A DNA stretch of 64,000 nucleotides, from assembly GCA_947473125.1 (NCBI GenBank), contig CANJDH010000005.1, positions 27,001 through 91,000 on the forward strand. Direction: 5' to 3'. Every line of letters begins with the position of its first letter. The stretch's first letter is position 1. The notes under the pieces are model-generated. The model was not told the DNA's origin and made no database searches. It saw only the letters and a list, made by a program, of their open reading frames with translations. This document shows positions 18,650 to 26,264 of the stretch, one piece after another. The position numbers were made by a program, and so were the translations under genes. This stretch comes from Burkholderiales bacterium. Lineage in GTDB: Bacteria > Pseudomonadota > Gammaproteobacteria > Burkholderiales > JAEUOS01.

Positions 18650-18973
18650 TTACCCGGCGAGGGGGAAAAACGGCGCCGGTGTCATCAGGCAATTTTCCTG
18701 TTTCTCGAGCGCACCGAGCTTGGCGCTCTCGACGGTATACGCCAGCCACTCGGGGTCAGCCCACAGCGCCGCGCGCTTGCGTTCGCGGTCGCCGGCGTCG
18801 TCGTAGGCCCAGATGTGCAGGTACTGGTTCACGTTGCCGGTCTCGGTGACCAGGAAAGCCAGGGGCTGGCCGAGGAAGCGGGTTTGCGGCCCCTTGCCCA
18901 TTTTTTCGTACAGTGCCAGGTGCTTCTTGATGGTGGAAGGCCGGCAGGTATAGGTGCGCACGTCTAGCAGCAT
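18650..18973 (-). CDS. NIPSNAP family protein
   Basis: 107 aa: MLLDVRTYTCRPSTIKKHLALYEKMG, TETGNVNQYLHIWAY, RERKRAALWADPEWLAY and a C-terminal LMTPAPFFP. It matches the partial copy at the window start especially well at ALxADPEW. Ribosome-binding site AAGGA seven bases upstream of the ATG. It follows the isomerase gene by 59 bp on the same strand, suggesting a three-gene unit with the acryloyl-CoA-reductase-like gene further upstream. Confidence 0.85.
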   Translation of the reverse strand: MLLDVRTYTCRPSTIKKHLALYEKMGKGPQTRFLGQPLAFLVTETGNVNQYLHIWAYDDAGDRERKRAALWADPEWLAYTVESAKLGALEKQENCLMTPAPFFPLAG

Positions 18974-19032
18974 GGAGGTTTCCTTGGTAGGGTAAAGAGG
19001 CGTGGTGAACGGGGGACCGGCATGAAAATCAG

Positions 19033-19677
19033 TCAGGCTCGCGACAGGCCCAGCTTGCCGAGGCGCCAGCGCAGGGTGTTGATGCGGTCTTCGCCGAAAA
19101 ACGGCTCGCCGTTGAGCGCAAAGGTCGGGACGCCCCAGTGGCCGGCGGCGGTCAAGGCCAACTGGTTCTCTTCCACTGCGGCAAGGTGTGCCGCCGGATC
19201 GGCAATCGCCGCGTCCATCGAGGCGAGGTCCAGGCCGGCGCGCTGCGCGGCGCACGCCAGATGGTCGCCCAGGTGCCAGTCGCGCGTGCCGCCGAATATC
19301 ACGTGCGACACCTCGAAGGCAAATTCGATTCCGTGACCGCGACGCTCCGCCTCCACTCCGAGAAATGTCAGGCGGTGGATATACGGCTGCTCGGCGGCGA
19401 TCTTGTAGGTCTTCATGTCCTGCACGATCGGGTCGGGCGAAGGCCAGGCGCGCACCATGCCGAGCATCTCTGCGCGGCGCGGAAAATCGACCGCGATGTA
19501 GCGCGCCCGCTTCATGTTCTCCGGGCTGAAAAAATCGGGCTCGCGCACCGCCAGCGGCAGCACCGGACGAAAGCGGATCGTCACATCGAAATCCTGCACC
19601 AGCTTGCGCGCACCGGGCGTGGCCAGGTACGAATAGGGGCTGCGAAAAGACCAGAACAGATCAATCGGGGTCGCCAT
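19033..19677 (-). CDS. 2-hydroxychromene-2-carboxylate isomerase-like (DsbA/GST-kappa fold)
   Basis: 214 aa. Thioredoxin-fold enzyme family; the N-terminal FWSFRSPYSYLATP places the catalytic serine (S-P-Y-S) of HCCA isomerases where DsbA has cysteines. Near the C-terminus GHWGVPTFALNGEPFFGEDR is the cis-proline region of the family. The archetype (NahD) uses glutathione to isomerise hydroxychromene carboxylate during naphthalene breakdown; many paralogues act in other aromatic routes. No naphthalene genes are here, so the substrate is open. Confidence 0.82.
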   Translation of the reverse strand: MATPIDLFWSFRSPYSYLATPGARKLVQDFDVTIRFRPVLPLAVREPDFFSPENMKRARYIAVDFPRRAEMLGMVRAWPSPDPIVQDMKTYKIAAEQPYIHRLTFLGVEAERRGHGIEFAFEVSHVIFGGTRDWHLGDHLACAAQRAGLDLASMDAAIADPAAHLAAVEENQLALTAAGHWGVPTFALNGEPFFGEDRINTLRWRLGKLGLSRA

Positions 19678-19728
19678 GAAGGGTGTGCCTTGTTCCGTAA
19701 CTGGTAGGGGGCATTGCGTGCGCCCGTC

Positions 19729-20715
19729 CTAAGCCGACATGTCGACCACAAAACGCCCGCGCGCGCCGCCCGCCAGCACCTGTGCCAATGCCTCCGGCAG
19801 TTGCTTCAGTGCAATCGTCTGCCGGATCACGTCAAGATGGCGCGGCCGCAGGTCGGTGGCGATGCGGTGCCAGATGCGCGTGCGTAGCGGCATCGGGCTG
19901 TTGGCGTTGATGCCGATCAGGCGCACCCCACGCAGGATGAACGGCAGCACCGTAGTCGGCAGTTCGGGCCCCGCAGCATTGCCGAACGCCGCGACCACGC
20001 CGTTTTGCTGCAGCGAGCGGAGCAGCGCGGCCAGGGTTTCGCCGCCCACCGAATCGACGCCGCCGGCCCACAGCGCCTTGTCGAGAGGCTTTTTGCCCGG
20101 GCCAAAAGTTTCACGCGGCAGCACCTCGGCCGCGCCCAGCCGCTTGAGGTAATCGGCTTCGCCCGCCTTGCCGGTAATCGCCGAAACGCGATAACCGCGC
20201 GCCGCAAACAGGTCGATGGCAACGCTTGCAACGCCGCCGGTGGCGCCGGTGACGGCGATCGGGCCGGCTGAGGGCGTCAGGCCATTGAGCTCCATGGCAT
20301 CGAGCGACAGCGCCGCCGTGTAGCCGGCCGCACCCATCGTGGCGGCATCGATCAGGCTCAAGCCTTCAGGCAGCGGCAGCACCCATTCGGCCGGCACACG
20401 CGCGTATTGCGCGTGGCCGCCGTCGTGGTCGACGCCGATGCCGAATCCATGCACCACCACCGGCGTGCCGGCCGTGAGGACCGGGTCCGCAGACGATACG
20501 ACCGTGCCGGTGAGGTCGATGCCGCCGATGCGCGGGTACTGGCGCACGATGGCGTTACGCCCCGCCGCGGCCAGCGCATCCTTGAAATTGACGCTCGTAT
20601 ACGCCACCTTGATCAGGACGTCGCCAGGCGAGAGTTCGTCATCCCGCAGGGACACAAAGCCGGCAGCGGGCGCGGGCTCGCCAGCGCTGAGGCGGTAGGC
20701 CTGGAACGTGTGCAT
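19729..20715 (-). CDS. AcuI/YhdH-type acrylyl-CoA reductase (MDR family)
   Basis: 328 aa zinc-free medium-chain reductase. YTSVNFKDALAAAGRNAIVRQYPRIGGIDLTGTV is the family N-terminus, and the nucleotide-binding loop reads VTGATGGVASVAIDLFAARGY. Archetype AcuI reduces acrylyl-CoA with NADPH, detoxifying this electrophile. Its end segment IALKQLPEALAQVLAGGARGRFVVDM is typical. It lies 10 bp after the tautomerase gene, same strand. Confidence 0.85.
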   Translation of the reverse strand: MHTFQAYRLSAGEPAPAAGFVSLRDDELSPGDVLIKVAYTSVNFKDALAAAGRNAIVRQYPRIGGIDLTGTVVSSADPVLTAGTPVVVHGFGIGVDHDGGHAQYARVPAEWVLPLPEGLSLIDAATMGAAGYTAALSLDAMELNGLTPSAGPIAVTGATGGVASVAIDLFAARGYRVSAITGKAGEADYLKRLGAAEVLPRETFGPGKKPLDKALWAGGVDSVGGETLAALLRSLQQNGVVAAFGNAAGPELPTTVLPFILRGVRLIGINANSPMPLRTRIWHRIATDLRPRHLDVIRQTIALKQLPEALAQVLAGGARGRFVVDMSA

Positions 20716-20725
20716 GGCGCGGGCC

Positions 20726-20914
20726 TCAGGTTTTTTCGGACCAGGGAATGCCGGCAGTGGCCCAATCCTGCTTCTTGATGTCGGTATAGATGATGTCCAC
20801 GGCGTCCTCGGAGCACTTCAGGATCTTTGCGGCCTCGCGGGTGACGGCCTGTGCGAATTCCTTTTTCTGCTGCGGGGTACGGCCTTCAAACAACTCAACG
20901 CGGATCATGGGCAT
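20726..20914 (-). CDS. 4-oxalocrotonate tautomerase family protein
   Basis: 62 aa, the classical short tautomerase length. The sequence after the start, MPMIRVELFEGRT, exposes Pro as residue 1 once Met is removed; that proline is the catalytic base of the family. The rest (EFAQAVTREAAKIL and VDIIYTDIKKQDWATAG) fits. GAGGAG is six bases before the ATG. Usual role: tautomerisation of 2-hydroxymuconate-like intermediates of ring cleavage. Upstream in-frame extensions are not conserved. Confidence 0.88.
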   Translation of the reverse strand: MPMIRVELFEGRTPQQKKEFAQAVTREAAKILKCSEDAVDIIYTDIKKQDWATAGIPWSEKT

Positions 20915-21048
20915 GCTGTTCTCCTCGAACAAGGGGCGACACGGGAAGGTCAATGCGGGGCACGGGGCTTCGTGCATAATCGACCGCCAGTTTAATCGCT
21001 CCCCCTGTTGCGTTTCCTGCATCCGCTTTCGACCCGATTGACGCCGCC

Positions 21049-21528
21049 ATGCCTGCCGAACAACGCCTCCAAGAACTGGGTCTGGTCCTGCCGGCGCCGC
21101 TGCAATTACCGCCCGGCGTGCGCCTGCCGTTTGTGCCGGTGCGCATCGTGGGCAGGCGTGTCGCCGTCTCGGGCCACGGCCCGCTGGATGTACACGGCAA
21201 TTTGGCCGGGCCGTTCGGCAAGGTCGGCGCCGACGTAACGCCCGAGCAGGCGCATGAGGCGGCCCGTCTGACGCTGCTGGCGATCCTGGCCGATCTGAAA
21301 GTGGCACTCGGCAGCCTCGACCGCATCAGCGCGTGGTGCAAGCTGCTGGGCATGGTGAACGCCGCGCCGGGGTTCAGCGCCATGCCGCAGGTAATCAATG
21401 GCGCGTCCGATTTGATACTCGATATTTTCGGCCCCGACATCGGCGCCCATGCGCGCTCGGCAATCGGCGTGGCGGAACTGCCCTGGAACATCCCGGTGGA
21501 GATTGAAGCGGAAGTGGAAATTAACTGA
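21049..21528 (+). CDS. RidA family protein
   Basis: 159 aa. YjgF/RidA-like trimeric fold: RLQELGLVLPAP, RRVAVSGHGPLD, AARLTLLAILADLK, LGMVNAAPGFSAMPQVINGASDLILDIFG and the final ARSAIGVAELPWNIPVEIEAEVEI with the conserved R-x-x-x-G/A-V..LP. Some RidA proteins hydrolyse reactive enamines/imines; this longer subgroup (YoaB-like) has no fixed substrate. Divergent from the tautomerase gene; another RidA is at 34036. Confidence 0.88.
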   Translation: MPAEQRLQELGLVLPAPLQLPPGVRLPFVPVRIVGRRVAVSGHGPLDVHGNLAGPFGKVGADVTPEQAHEAARLTLLAILADLKVALGSLDRISAWCKLLGMVNAAPGFSAMPQVINGASDLILDIFGPDIGAHARSAIGVAELPWNIPVEIEAEVEIN

Positions 21529-21555
21529 GAGCCGGAAAACTTTCCCTACGAACCG

Positions 21556-21590
21556 GCCTGAAAGCGTTGGTGAGAGACGTTCTTCATGGC
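21556..21590 (+). repeat. REP-like dispersed repeat, copy 2 (degenerate)
   Basis: Contains CCTGAAAGCGTTGGTGAGAG followed by ACGTTCTTCATGGC. Compared with the consensus the core has one change (GTGAGAG for GTGGGAG). Lies between RidA and the end of the putative hsdR remnant. Confidence 0.5.
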
Positions 21591-21711
21591 ACAGGCTCTG
21601 TGACCCTGATCCACCAAGGCTCTCCAGCCTGCGCCTCAGCCCAAATCGCCGACAGCAACTCCGCCTGCGCCAACACCGTCTTGGTCGCTTCCTCCTGCAA
21701 ATCCGGCGGGT
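21584..21711 (-). pseudogene. Putative 3' remnant of a type I restriction hsdR gene
   Basis: Directly after direct repeat A the minus strand reads YPPDLQEEATKTVLAQAELL and on to a stop at 21584, about 42 codons. The Y-P-P-D-x-Q-x-x-A-T-x-T-V-L-x-Q-A-E-L-L block resembles the extreme C-terminus of HsdR endonuclease subunits. There is no start codon or upstream HsdR body. The assignment is from motif memory and needs a database comparison. Confidence 0.4.
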
Positions 21712-21751
21712 AGTCTACTGGGGATGGCGGCGTTATGGCAGGGCCATAAAG
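21711..21751. repeat. 41-bp direct repeat A flanking hepT-mntA
   Basis: TAGTCTACTGGGGATGGCGG is followed by about 21 more bases ending GCCATAAAG. It matches copy B at 22611-22651 with only about four differences, exactly 900 bp away, in the same orientation. Confidence 0.85.
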
Positions 21752-21776
21752 AGAAGGTTGAAAGCCCAGTGCGACG

Positions 21777-22100
21777 TCATGCCTGCACGACCACATACGC
21801 CCGCTCAATTTCGCGATGGAACGTAGCCGGGATGCGCGCCCAATCCACCACATCGACGCGAATCGGCAGATCGCTTTCCACCAGGGCATCGCGTAGGTCT
21901 TCGAGGTGACTCGTTTCCTGTTTGAGGTCTGCCGGTTGACGCACGACCAGATCGAGGTCGCTGGCTTCGTGGCCATCGCCGTTGACACGGCTGCCGTAAG
22001 CCCACACTACGGCTTGAGGCAAGTGCTGCTGCAGCACCTGCCGAAGCAACGCGAGGTGCTTTGGCTTCAAGTCCAGCCGGTGTGTGGTGATGGAGGACAT
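21777..22100 (-). CDS. mntA: MntA-type nucleotidyltransferase antitoxin
   Basis: 107 aa minimal nucleotidyltransferase. The active-site signature GS-x10-D-x-D is complete: G36-S37 then D48-L-D50 (AYGSRVNGDG, then SDLDLVV). In characterised HEPN/MNT type VII toxin-antitoxin systems this protein inactivates the HEPN RNase by transferring AMP groups to a tyrosine beside its active site. Its ATG overlaps the stop of hepT (TGATG), so translation is coupled. The pair sits between two 41-bp repeats. Confidence 0.9.
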   Translation of the reverse strand: MSSITTHRLDLKPKHLALLRQVLQQHLPQAVVWAYGSRVNGDGHEASDLDLVVRQPADLKQETSHLEDLRDALVESDLPIRVDVVDWARIPATFHREIERAYVVVQA

Positions 22101-22531
22101 CAGTTGTTCGCCTCGCTGAAACGTTCGCGCAGGATCGCTTCAAGATGCGCCACGTCGGTGATGAAGTCGGGGATAAGTACGAGGGTTTGCTTGGCGAAAA
22201 CTTCGCCGTAGTCGTGCGCGGTGTTGTTGCGGTTGTCGCGATAGGTGAACCAGCGCTCGACTTCTTCGAGCGTCATCAGGCCATGGGTGGCGGATAGGCG
22301 CAGCAGTTCTTTTACTGGCGTGGCGTCGAGTTTTTTGGCGCTGTGGCCGTAATCGCGCAGGGCTTTCTTCAACAGTTTGAAGCTGGTTTCCTGGGTGAGT
22401 TCATAACCTTTGACGATGGCGTTACGGTAGATTTCCTGGTCGATGCTTTCCGGCGCGGCTTGCTCGAAGAAAGTGAGCGACGAGCGCAGGGTCTGGATGC
22501 AACGCTTGAGGTGATCTGTGTTGAGTGTCAT
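22100..22531 (-). CDS. hepT: HepT-type HEPN RNase toxin
   Basis: 143 aa all-helical HEPN protein (HI0074-like). The canonical RX4HXY motif is intact: R101, H106 and Y108 in RNNTAHDY. R and H form the RNase site; the tyrosine is the residue modified by the partner in studied systems. Upstream helices (AIVKGYELTQETSFKLLKKALRD) match the nucleotidyltransferase-substrate-binding family. The start overlaps the stop of a 17-codon leader frame (ATGA). With mntA this is a complete toxin-antitoxin module. Confidence 0.9.
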   Translation of the reverse strand: MTLNTDHLKRCIQTLRSSLTFFEQAAPESIDQEIYRNAIVKGYELTQETSFKLLKKALRDYGHSAKKLDATPVKELLRLSATHGLMTLEEVERWFTYRDNRNNTAHDYGEVFAKQTLVLIPDFITDVAHLEAILRERFSEANN

Positions 22532-22581
22532 GGGCGAAGAGCTCCGGCGTCGCTGTGTTTCCTGGCGGCTTTGGTGGCCAT
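22528..22581 (-). CDS. 17-codon leader frame upstream of hepT
   Basis: MATKAARKHSDAGALRP, ending in TGA that overlaps the hepT ATG (ATGA). No good ribosome-binding site is evident directly before its ATG. It could couple hepT translation to upstream ribosomes, or be the decayed end of a lost gene. Not similar to anything recognised. Confidence 0.3.
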   Translation of the reverse strand: MATKAARKHSDAGALRP

Positions 22582-22610
22582 GATGCGTGTCTCTTGTTTT
22601 TTGGACTGTC

Positions 22611-22651
22611 TAGTCTACTGGGGATGGCGGAGTTTGGGCAGCGCCATAAAG
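22611..22651. repeat. 41-bp direct repeat B flanking hepT-mntA
   Basis: Partner of repeat A (21711-21751): identical for the first 20 bases, then a few substitutions (AGTTTGGGCAGC here for CGTTATGGCAGG), again ending GCCATAAAG. Lies 30 bp upstream of the leader frame, so it may include the promoter of hepT-mntA. Confidence 0.85.
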
Positions 22652-22735
22652 CATAATCGGATGTCGATTTAACCGCATAGATATCTTCTGCAGTCCCATG
22701 GCAAGTTCCCGAACCCATTTCCCATCACAGCGCCG

Positions 22736-22769
22736 TCCTGAAACCTTTGGTGGGAGACGATCTTGAGCC
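22736..22769 (+). repeat. REP-like dispersed repeat, copy 3
   Basis: CCTGAAACCTTTGGTGGGAG followed by ACGATCTTGAGCC. It supplies both the ribosome-binding purines (GGGAG) and the TTG start codon of the MFS gene. Confidence 0.6.
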
Positions 22770-23974
22770 GCACCCACTGGAAAGCGGCGGTGGCAGCGCT
22801 TCTCCTCGGCGTGATGGCAGCAATTTTCATCGGCAAGCTGCCGCCGGCGATCCCCGCGTTGCGCGCCGAATTCAACCTGAGCCTGGCCCAATCGGGCTGG
22901 ATGGTGTCGATGTTCAATACCCTCGGTGTGGTCGCCTCGATCTTCATGGGGCTGTTCACGGCGCGTGCCGGCGCCTGGCATTTGTGCGTGGCCGGCGCCA
23001 CGGCGATGCTGCTCGGCGCCCTGGCCGGCGCCCTGGCACCAAGCTCGGCGCTGCTGCTGGCAAGCCGCTTTCTCGAAGGCGTCGGCTTCCTGTGCATCGT
23101 GGTGGCCACCCCGGCCCTGCTGATGCGTGCCACCGCCGACGCCGACCGCAAGCGCGTATTCAGTTTCTGGGGCGCCTACATGCCTACCGGTACCACGCTG
23201 GGCATGCTGCTTGCGCCGCTGCTGATCGCGGCGCACGGCTGGCGCGCGTTGTGGCTCGCCACCGGGCTGTGCGCCCTGGCCGCGATCATCATGCTGGTAT
23301 TGCGCCGCGACGATTACGCGGCACCGCCGGGCGCGGTGCAGGCGCTGCCGACCTGGCGTGCCAGCGCCGGGCCGCTCAAACGCGCCGGGCCATGGTGGAT
23401 CGCGCTGGCCTTTGCTTGCTATGCCTTCAACTACTACGCGATCATGGTATGGCTCCCCACCTTCATGGTCGGCGAGCGCCAGACGCCGCTGCTGATCGCC
23501 TCGCTGCTCACGGCGCTGGTGGTGGCGGTCAACATCCCCGGCAACCTGCTTGGCGGCATGTTGATGCACCGCGGGTTTTCGCGCGGCAGCAACGTCTGCA
23601 TCGCCGGCATCGCCACCGCGCTGACCTGCCTAATGATTTTCTCGCCCGCGCTGCCGGACTGGCTGCGCTACCTGGGCTGCGTGGCGTTTTCATTTTCGGT
23701 CGGCGTGTTGCCCGGCTCGGTCATGTCGGCCGCGCAAACCCACGCGGCCAACCCGGCGCAGGTAGGCACGATCCAGGGCATGATCAACCAGGGCTCGAAC
23801 CTGGGCCAGTTCATCAGCCCGCTGCTGGTCACCAGCATCGTCGGCGTCGGACTGGCGTGGAACAACATGCTCGCCCTGCTGCTCGGCACCAGTGCAATCA
23901 TCATCGTTGCGGGGCTGGTGCTGCGCCGCATCGAGCAGCGTATTGACGCGGAAAGACCTGCCGTCAGCCGTTGA
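22763..23974 (+). CDS. MFS transporter
   Basis: 403 aa with about 12 hydrophobic segments. Start is TTG, preceded by GGGAG at eight bases; this stretch belongs to a REP-like repeat. Major facilitator hallmarks: SRFLEGVGFLCIVVATPALL (helix 4 region), the loop after helix 2 (GLFTARAGAWHL), and VGTIQGMINQGSNLGQFISPLL in the second half, reminiscent of the cyanate/nitrate-like CynX group. Substrate unknown. It stands alone; neighbours do not define a pathway. Confidence 0.85.
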   Translation: MSRTHWKAAVAALLLGVMAAIFIGKLPPAIPALRAEFNLSLAQSGWMVSMFNTLGVVASIFMGLFTARAGAWHLCVAGATAMLLGALAGALAPSSALLLASRFLEGVGFLCIVVATPALLMRATADADRKRVFSFWGAYMPTGTTLGMLLAPLLIAAHGWRALWLATGLCALAAIIMLVLRRDDYAAPPGAVQALPTWRASAGPLKRAGPWWIALAFACYAFNYYAIMVWLPTFMVGERQTPLLIASLLTALVVAVNIPGNLLGGMLMHRGFSRGSNVCIAGIATALTCLMIFSPALPDWLRYLGCVAFSFSVGVLPGSVMSAAQTHAANPAQVGTIQGMINQGSNLGQFISPLLVTSIVGVGLAWNNMLALLLGTSAIIIVAGLVLRRIEQRIDAERPAVSR

Positions 23975-24461
23975 GGCGTTGCTGGAACTCCGCCCAGAAC
24001 GCGTCGGCCCTGGCTTTGCTGCTGGTGATCGAGTCGATGCCGTTGCGCGCGCGCTCGGCCGCCGCGATCAACTCTTCACGGGTCTTGGCGCGCTCGACAC
24101 GCATGCAGTAATCGTCGCCCATCGGCCCCATCGCTGAAGAGGCCCGGCGCGAAGTCCATTTGCGCAATTCCTCGAACGACATCGCAGCGGGCGCTGCAAC
24201 CGCTGCGGGCGCGGCACCGGCCGGAGCGCCCGTCGGGGCGGCTCCAGCGGGCACCATCTCGATGAAACCGCCGGTCGCAAGCGTTTCCAGCGCCGCGTCG
24301 ACATCACCCATCGCGCCGAGCTTGGCCTGCAGATCCGAAACCGGCTTGATGCCGTCGATCATCACCAGCGCCATGCGCGCGACCCCTGGCAGCTTGACGC
24401 TGCGCTCGGCAAATTGCGCAGCGCCGGATGCGGTTTTGCGATAAATATCGGTCTGTGCCAC
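23964..24461 (-). CDS. Hypothetical protein with Ala/Pro-rich linker
   Basis: 165 aa from a GTG at 24461 (VAQTDIYRKTASG) with GGGGA just upstream; a further GTG four codons earlier is possible. N-terminal part (about 1-65) predicts a compact domain with KLPGVARMALVMIDGIKPVSDL, a pattern of small winged-helix-like modules; then an Ala/Pro/Gly-rich linker (about 70-92) and a helical C-terminal part (ERAKTREELIAAAERARNGI). Such two-part proteins recur in betaproteobacteria but I do not know a function. Overlaps the MFS gene end by 11 bp, convergent. Confidence 0.6.
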   Translation of the reverse strand: MAQTDIYRKTASGAAQFAERSVKLPGVARMALVMIDGIKPVSDLQAKLGAMGDVDAALETLATGGFIEMVPAGAAPTGAPAGAAPAAVAAPAAMSFEELRKWTSRRASSAMGPMGDDYCMRVERAKTREELIAAAERARNGIDSITSSKARADAFWAEFQQRLNG

Positions 24462-24544
24462 GCATCTCCCCACTGTGACGTACGGACAGGTTTACCTTAA
24501 CGCAATTGACCATGGGGCGCAAACCGCAACGCAACATGCTTGCG

Positions 24545-26011
24545 TCATGAGATGTTTTTTATCAGCTCCGTTTTCCGGACCTTGCCCAGCGCCGTCTTGG
24601 GCAGTGCGTCGACAAACACGATGCGGCGCGGATGCTTGAAGCGCGCCAGGCGGCCGTCGAACAACTGCATGACGCTGGCCGCGTCGATCTGCGCGCCAGG
24701 CATCCTCACGACCACCGCTACCGCGGCCTCGCCCCAGCGCGCGTCTTCAAGACCCACCACCGCAGCCTCGAGGATGTCGGAACAATCGGCCAGCACGTTT
24801 TCCAGTTCGGCCGGGTAGACGTTCTCGCCGCCCGAGATGATCATGTCCTTGGAGCGCCCAACGACATGGAAAAAGCCCGCATCGTCCTGATAGGCCAGGT
24901 CGCCACTGGCGAACCAGCCATCCTGGAACGAGGGATTATCCGCATCGTTCCAGTACCCGTGCATCACGTTGAGGCCGCGAATCAGGATTTCGCCGACCTG
25001 CCCGCGCGGTACTTCCACCCCCTCTGGATTTGCCAGTTTCGCTTCGACATGCAGGCCCACCTTGCCGGCGCTACCGGGATGCGCCATCGCGTCTTCAGCT
25101 CGCAGGTAAATCGACACCGGCCCGGTTTCGGTCGAGCCATACACCTGGCACAGCGGCACGCCCTTGGCATGTACCGCCGCAATCTGCGATGCGGGAATCA
25201 CCGATGAGCCGGCGTTGAGCAATTTGAGCGACGCGAAATCGGTGGGGGCCCAATCGGGGTGGGCCAACGCTGCGCGCAGTGTCGCCGGCACCATCAGTGA
25301 CATCGTCGGGCGGCGCGCCGCGACATCACGCAGCCACGCGCCGGGGTCGAAGCGCGCATGCAGCGTAACGGTGGCGCCCGCATGCAGGGCCGGCAGGGTC
25401 TGGATGCACAGCCCGCCCACATGAAACAGTGGCAGCACCGTGAGCACGTGGTCGGCCGGCGAGAAATCGTGTGCATGCGTCGAGATCACGCAGTTCCACA
25501 ACAGGTTGGCCTGGGTGTGCAACGCACCCTTCGGTTTCCCGGTGGTGCCCGAGGTATAGACCAACAGCACCGGTGATTCGTCGGTTCCCGCGAGCGGCCC
25601 AGTCGAATCGGCGGCAGCATCCCCAAGAGCCTTGGTGGACAAGGGTTTGCAGCCGATGGCATCGGAAAGCTGTGCCGCTGCTGCAGCGTAAGCGGCATCG
25701 GCCACCAGCAGACTGGCGCCAGCATGCTGGAGGATGGCTTCATGCTCGGCGGGCGCCAACCGAAAATTGAGCGGCAGCAAAATGGCGCCAATCCGCGCCA
25801 GCGCGAACAACAGGTCGAACAACGCCGGATCGTTGAGGCCGAGGTAGGCCACCCGATCGCCAGGCTTGACGCCCTGTGCCAGCAGTACGGTGGTCGCGCC
25901 CTCGATGCGCTGCCACAGCGCCGCATAGCTGGTGTCGGCGCCCTCGAAGTGCAGCGCCGCCTTGTGCGGCGTGAACGCCGCGTGGCGCTCGATGATGCGC
26001 GACAGGTTCAT
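24545..26011 (-). CDS. Acyl/aryl-CoA synthetase (AMP-forming)
   Basis: 488 aa, complete ANL enzyme: phosphate loop LLVYTSGTTGKPKGALHT, YGSTETGP motif (QVYGSTETGPVSIYL), hinge FASGDLAYQDDAGFFHVVGRSKDMIISGGENVYP and the adenylation lysine in PKTALGKVRKTEL. Makes an acyl-CoA from a free acid with ATP. Start at 26011 has GAGGAG upstream. Last gene of the leftward unit nicX-like / hydrolase / acyl-CoA dehydrogenase / ligase, so the acid is probably a ring-cleavage or aryl substrate; the precise one is unknown. Confidence 0.88.
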   Translation of the reverse strand: MNLSRIIERHAAFTPHKAALHFEGADTSYAALWQRIEGATTVLLAQGVKPGDRVAYLGLNDPALFDLLFALARIGAILLPLNFRLAPAEHEAILQHAGASLLVADAAYAAAAAQLSDAIGCKPLSTKALGDAAADSTGPLAGTDESPVLLVYTSGTTGKPKGALHTQANLLWNCVISTHAHDFSPADHVLTVLPLFHVGGLCIQTLPALHAGATVTLHARFDPGAWLRDVAARRPTMSLMVPATLRAALAHPDWAPTDFASLKLLNAGSSVIPASQIAAVHAKGVPLCQVYGSTETGPVSIYLRAEDAMAHPGSAGKVGLHVEAKLANPEGVEVPRGQVGEILIRGLNVMHGYWNDADNPSFQDGWFASGDLAYQDDAGFFHVVGRSKDMIISGGENVYPAELENVLADCSDILEAAVVGLEDARWGEAAVAVVVRMPGAQIDAASVMQLFDGRLARFKHPRRIVFVDALPKTALGKVRKTELIKNIS

Positions 26012-26264
26012 GCCGTCAGACTCCTCGTGCACAGTGCCCGACGGTGGCACCCACGCCGCACGCCGCCATGGACAAGCCGCCAAAGCTGCGATTCATCGTC
26101 AGCAATTGCGCGGGATTGCGCAGGCGATTGAGCACGCGCGAGGCAAAGCAGGTGGATGCGTCCATGGCCGGCAGGCCAACCACCGTCGGAGCAGCCGCGC
26201 AAACGGGCATGCCGGAAACGATGCAGGCAGATGGAGACTTGCATCGCGGGACTCTACCGGCTTT

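Noticed and set aside
22610..23569. 319-codon minus-strand frame overlapping the MFS gene
   Set aside because: Gln/His/Arg-rich antisense shadow of a membrane protein gene.
26012..26264. Small minus-strand frames in the 253-bp gap between the CoA ligase and acyl-CoA dehydrogenase genes
   Set aside because: A 64-codon frame (start MPVCAAAPTVVG) lacks a ribosome-binding site and recognisable family; could be a decayed gene, but the evidence is too weak.
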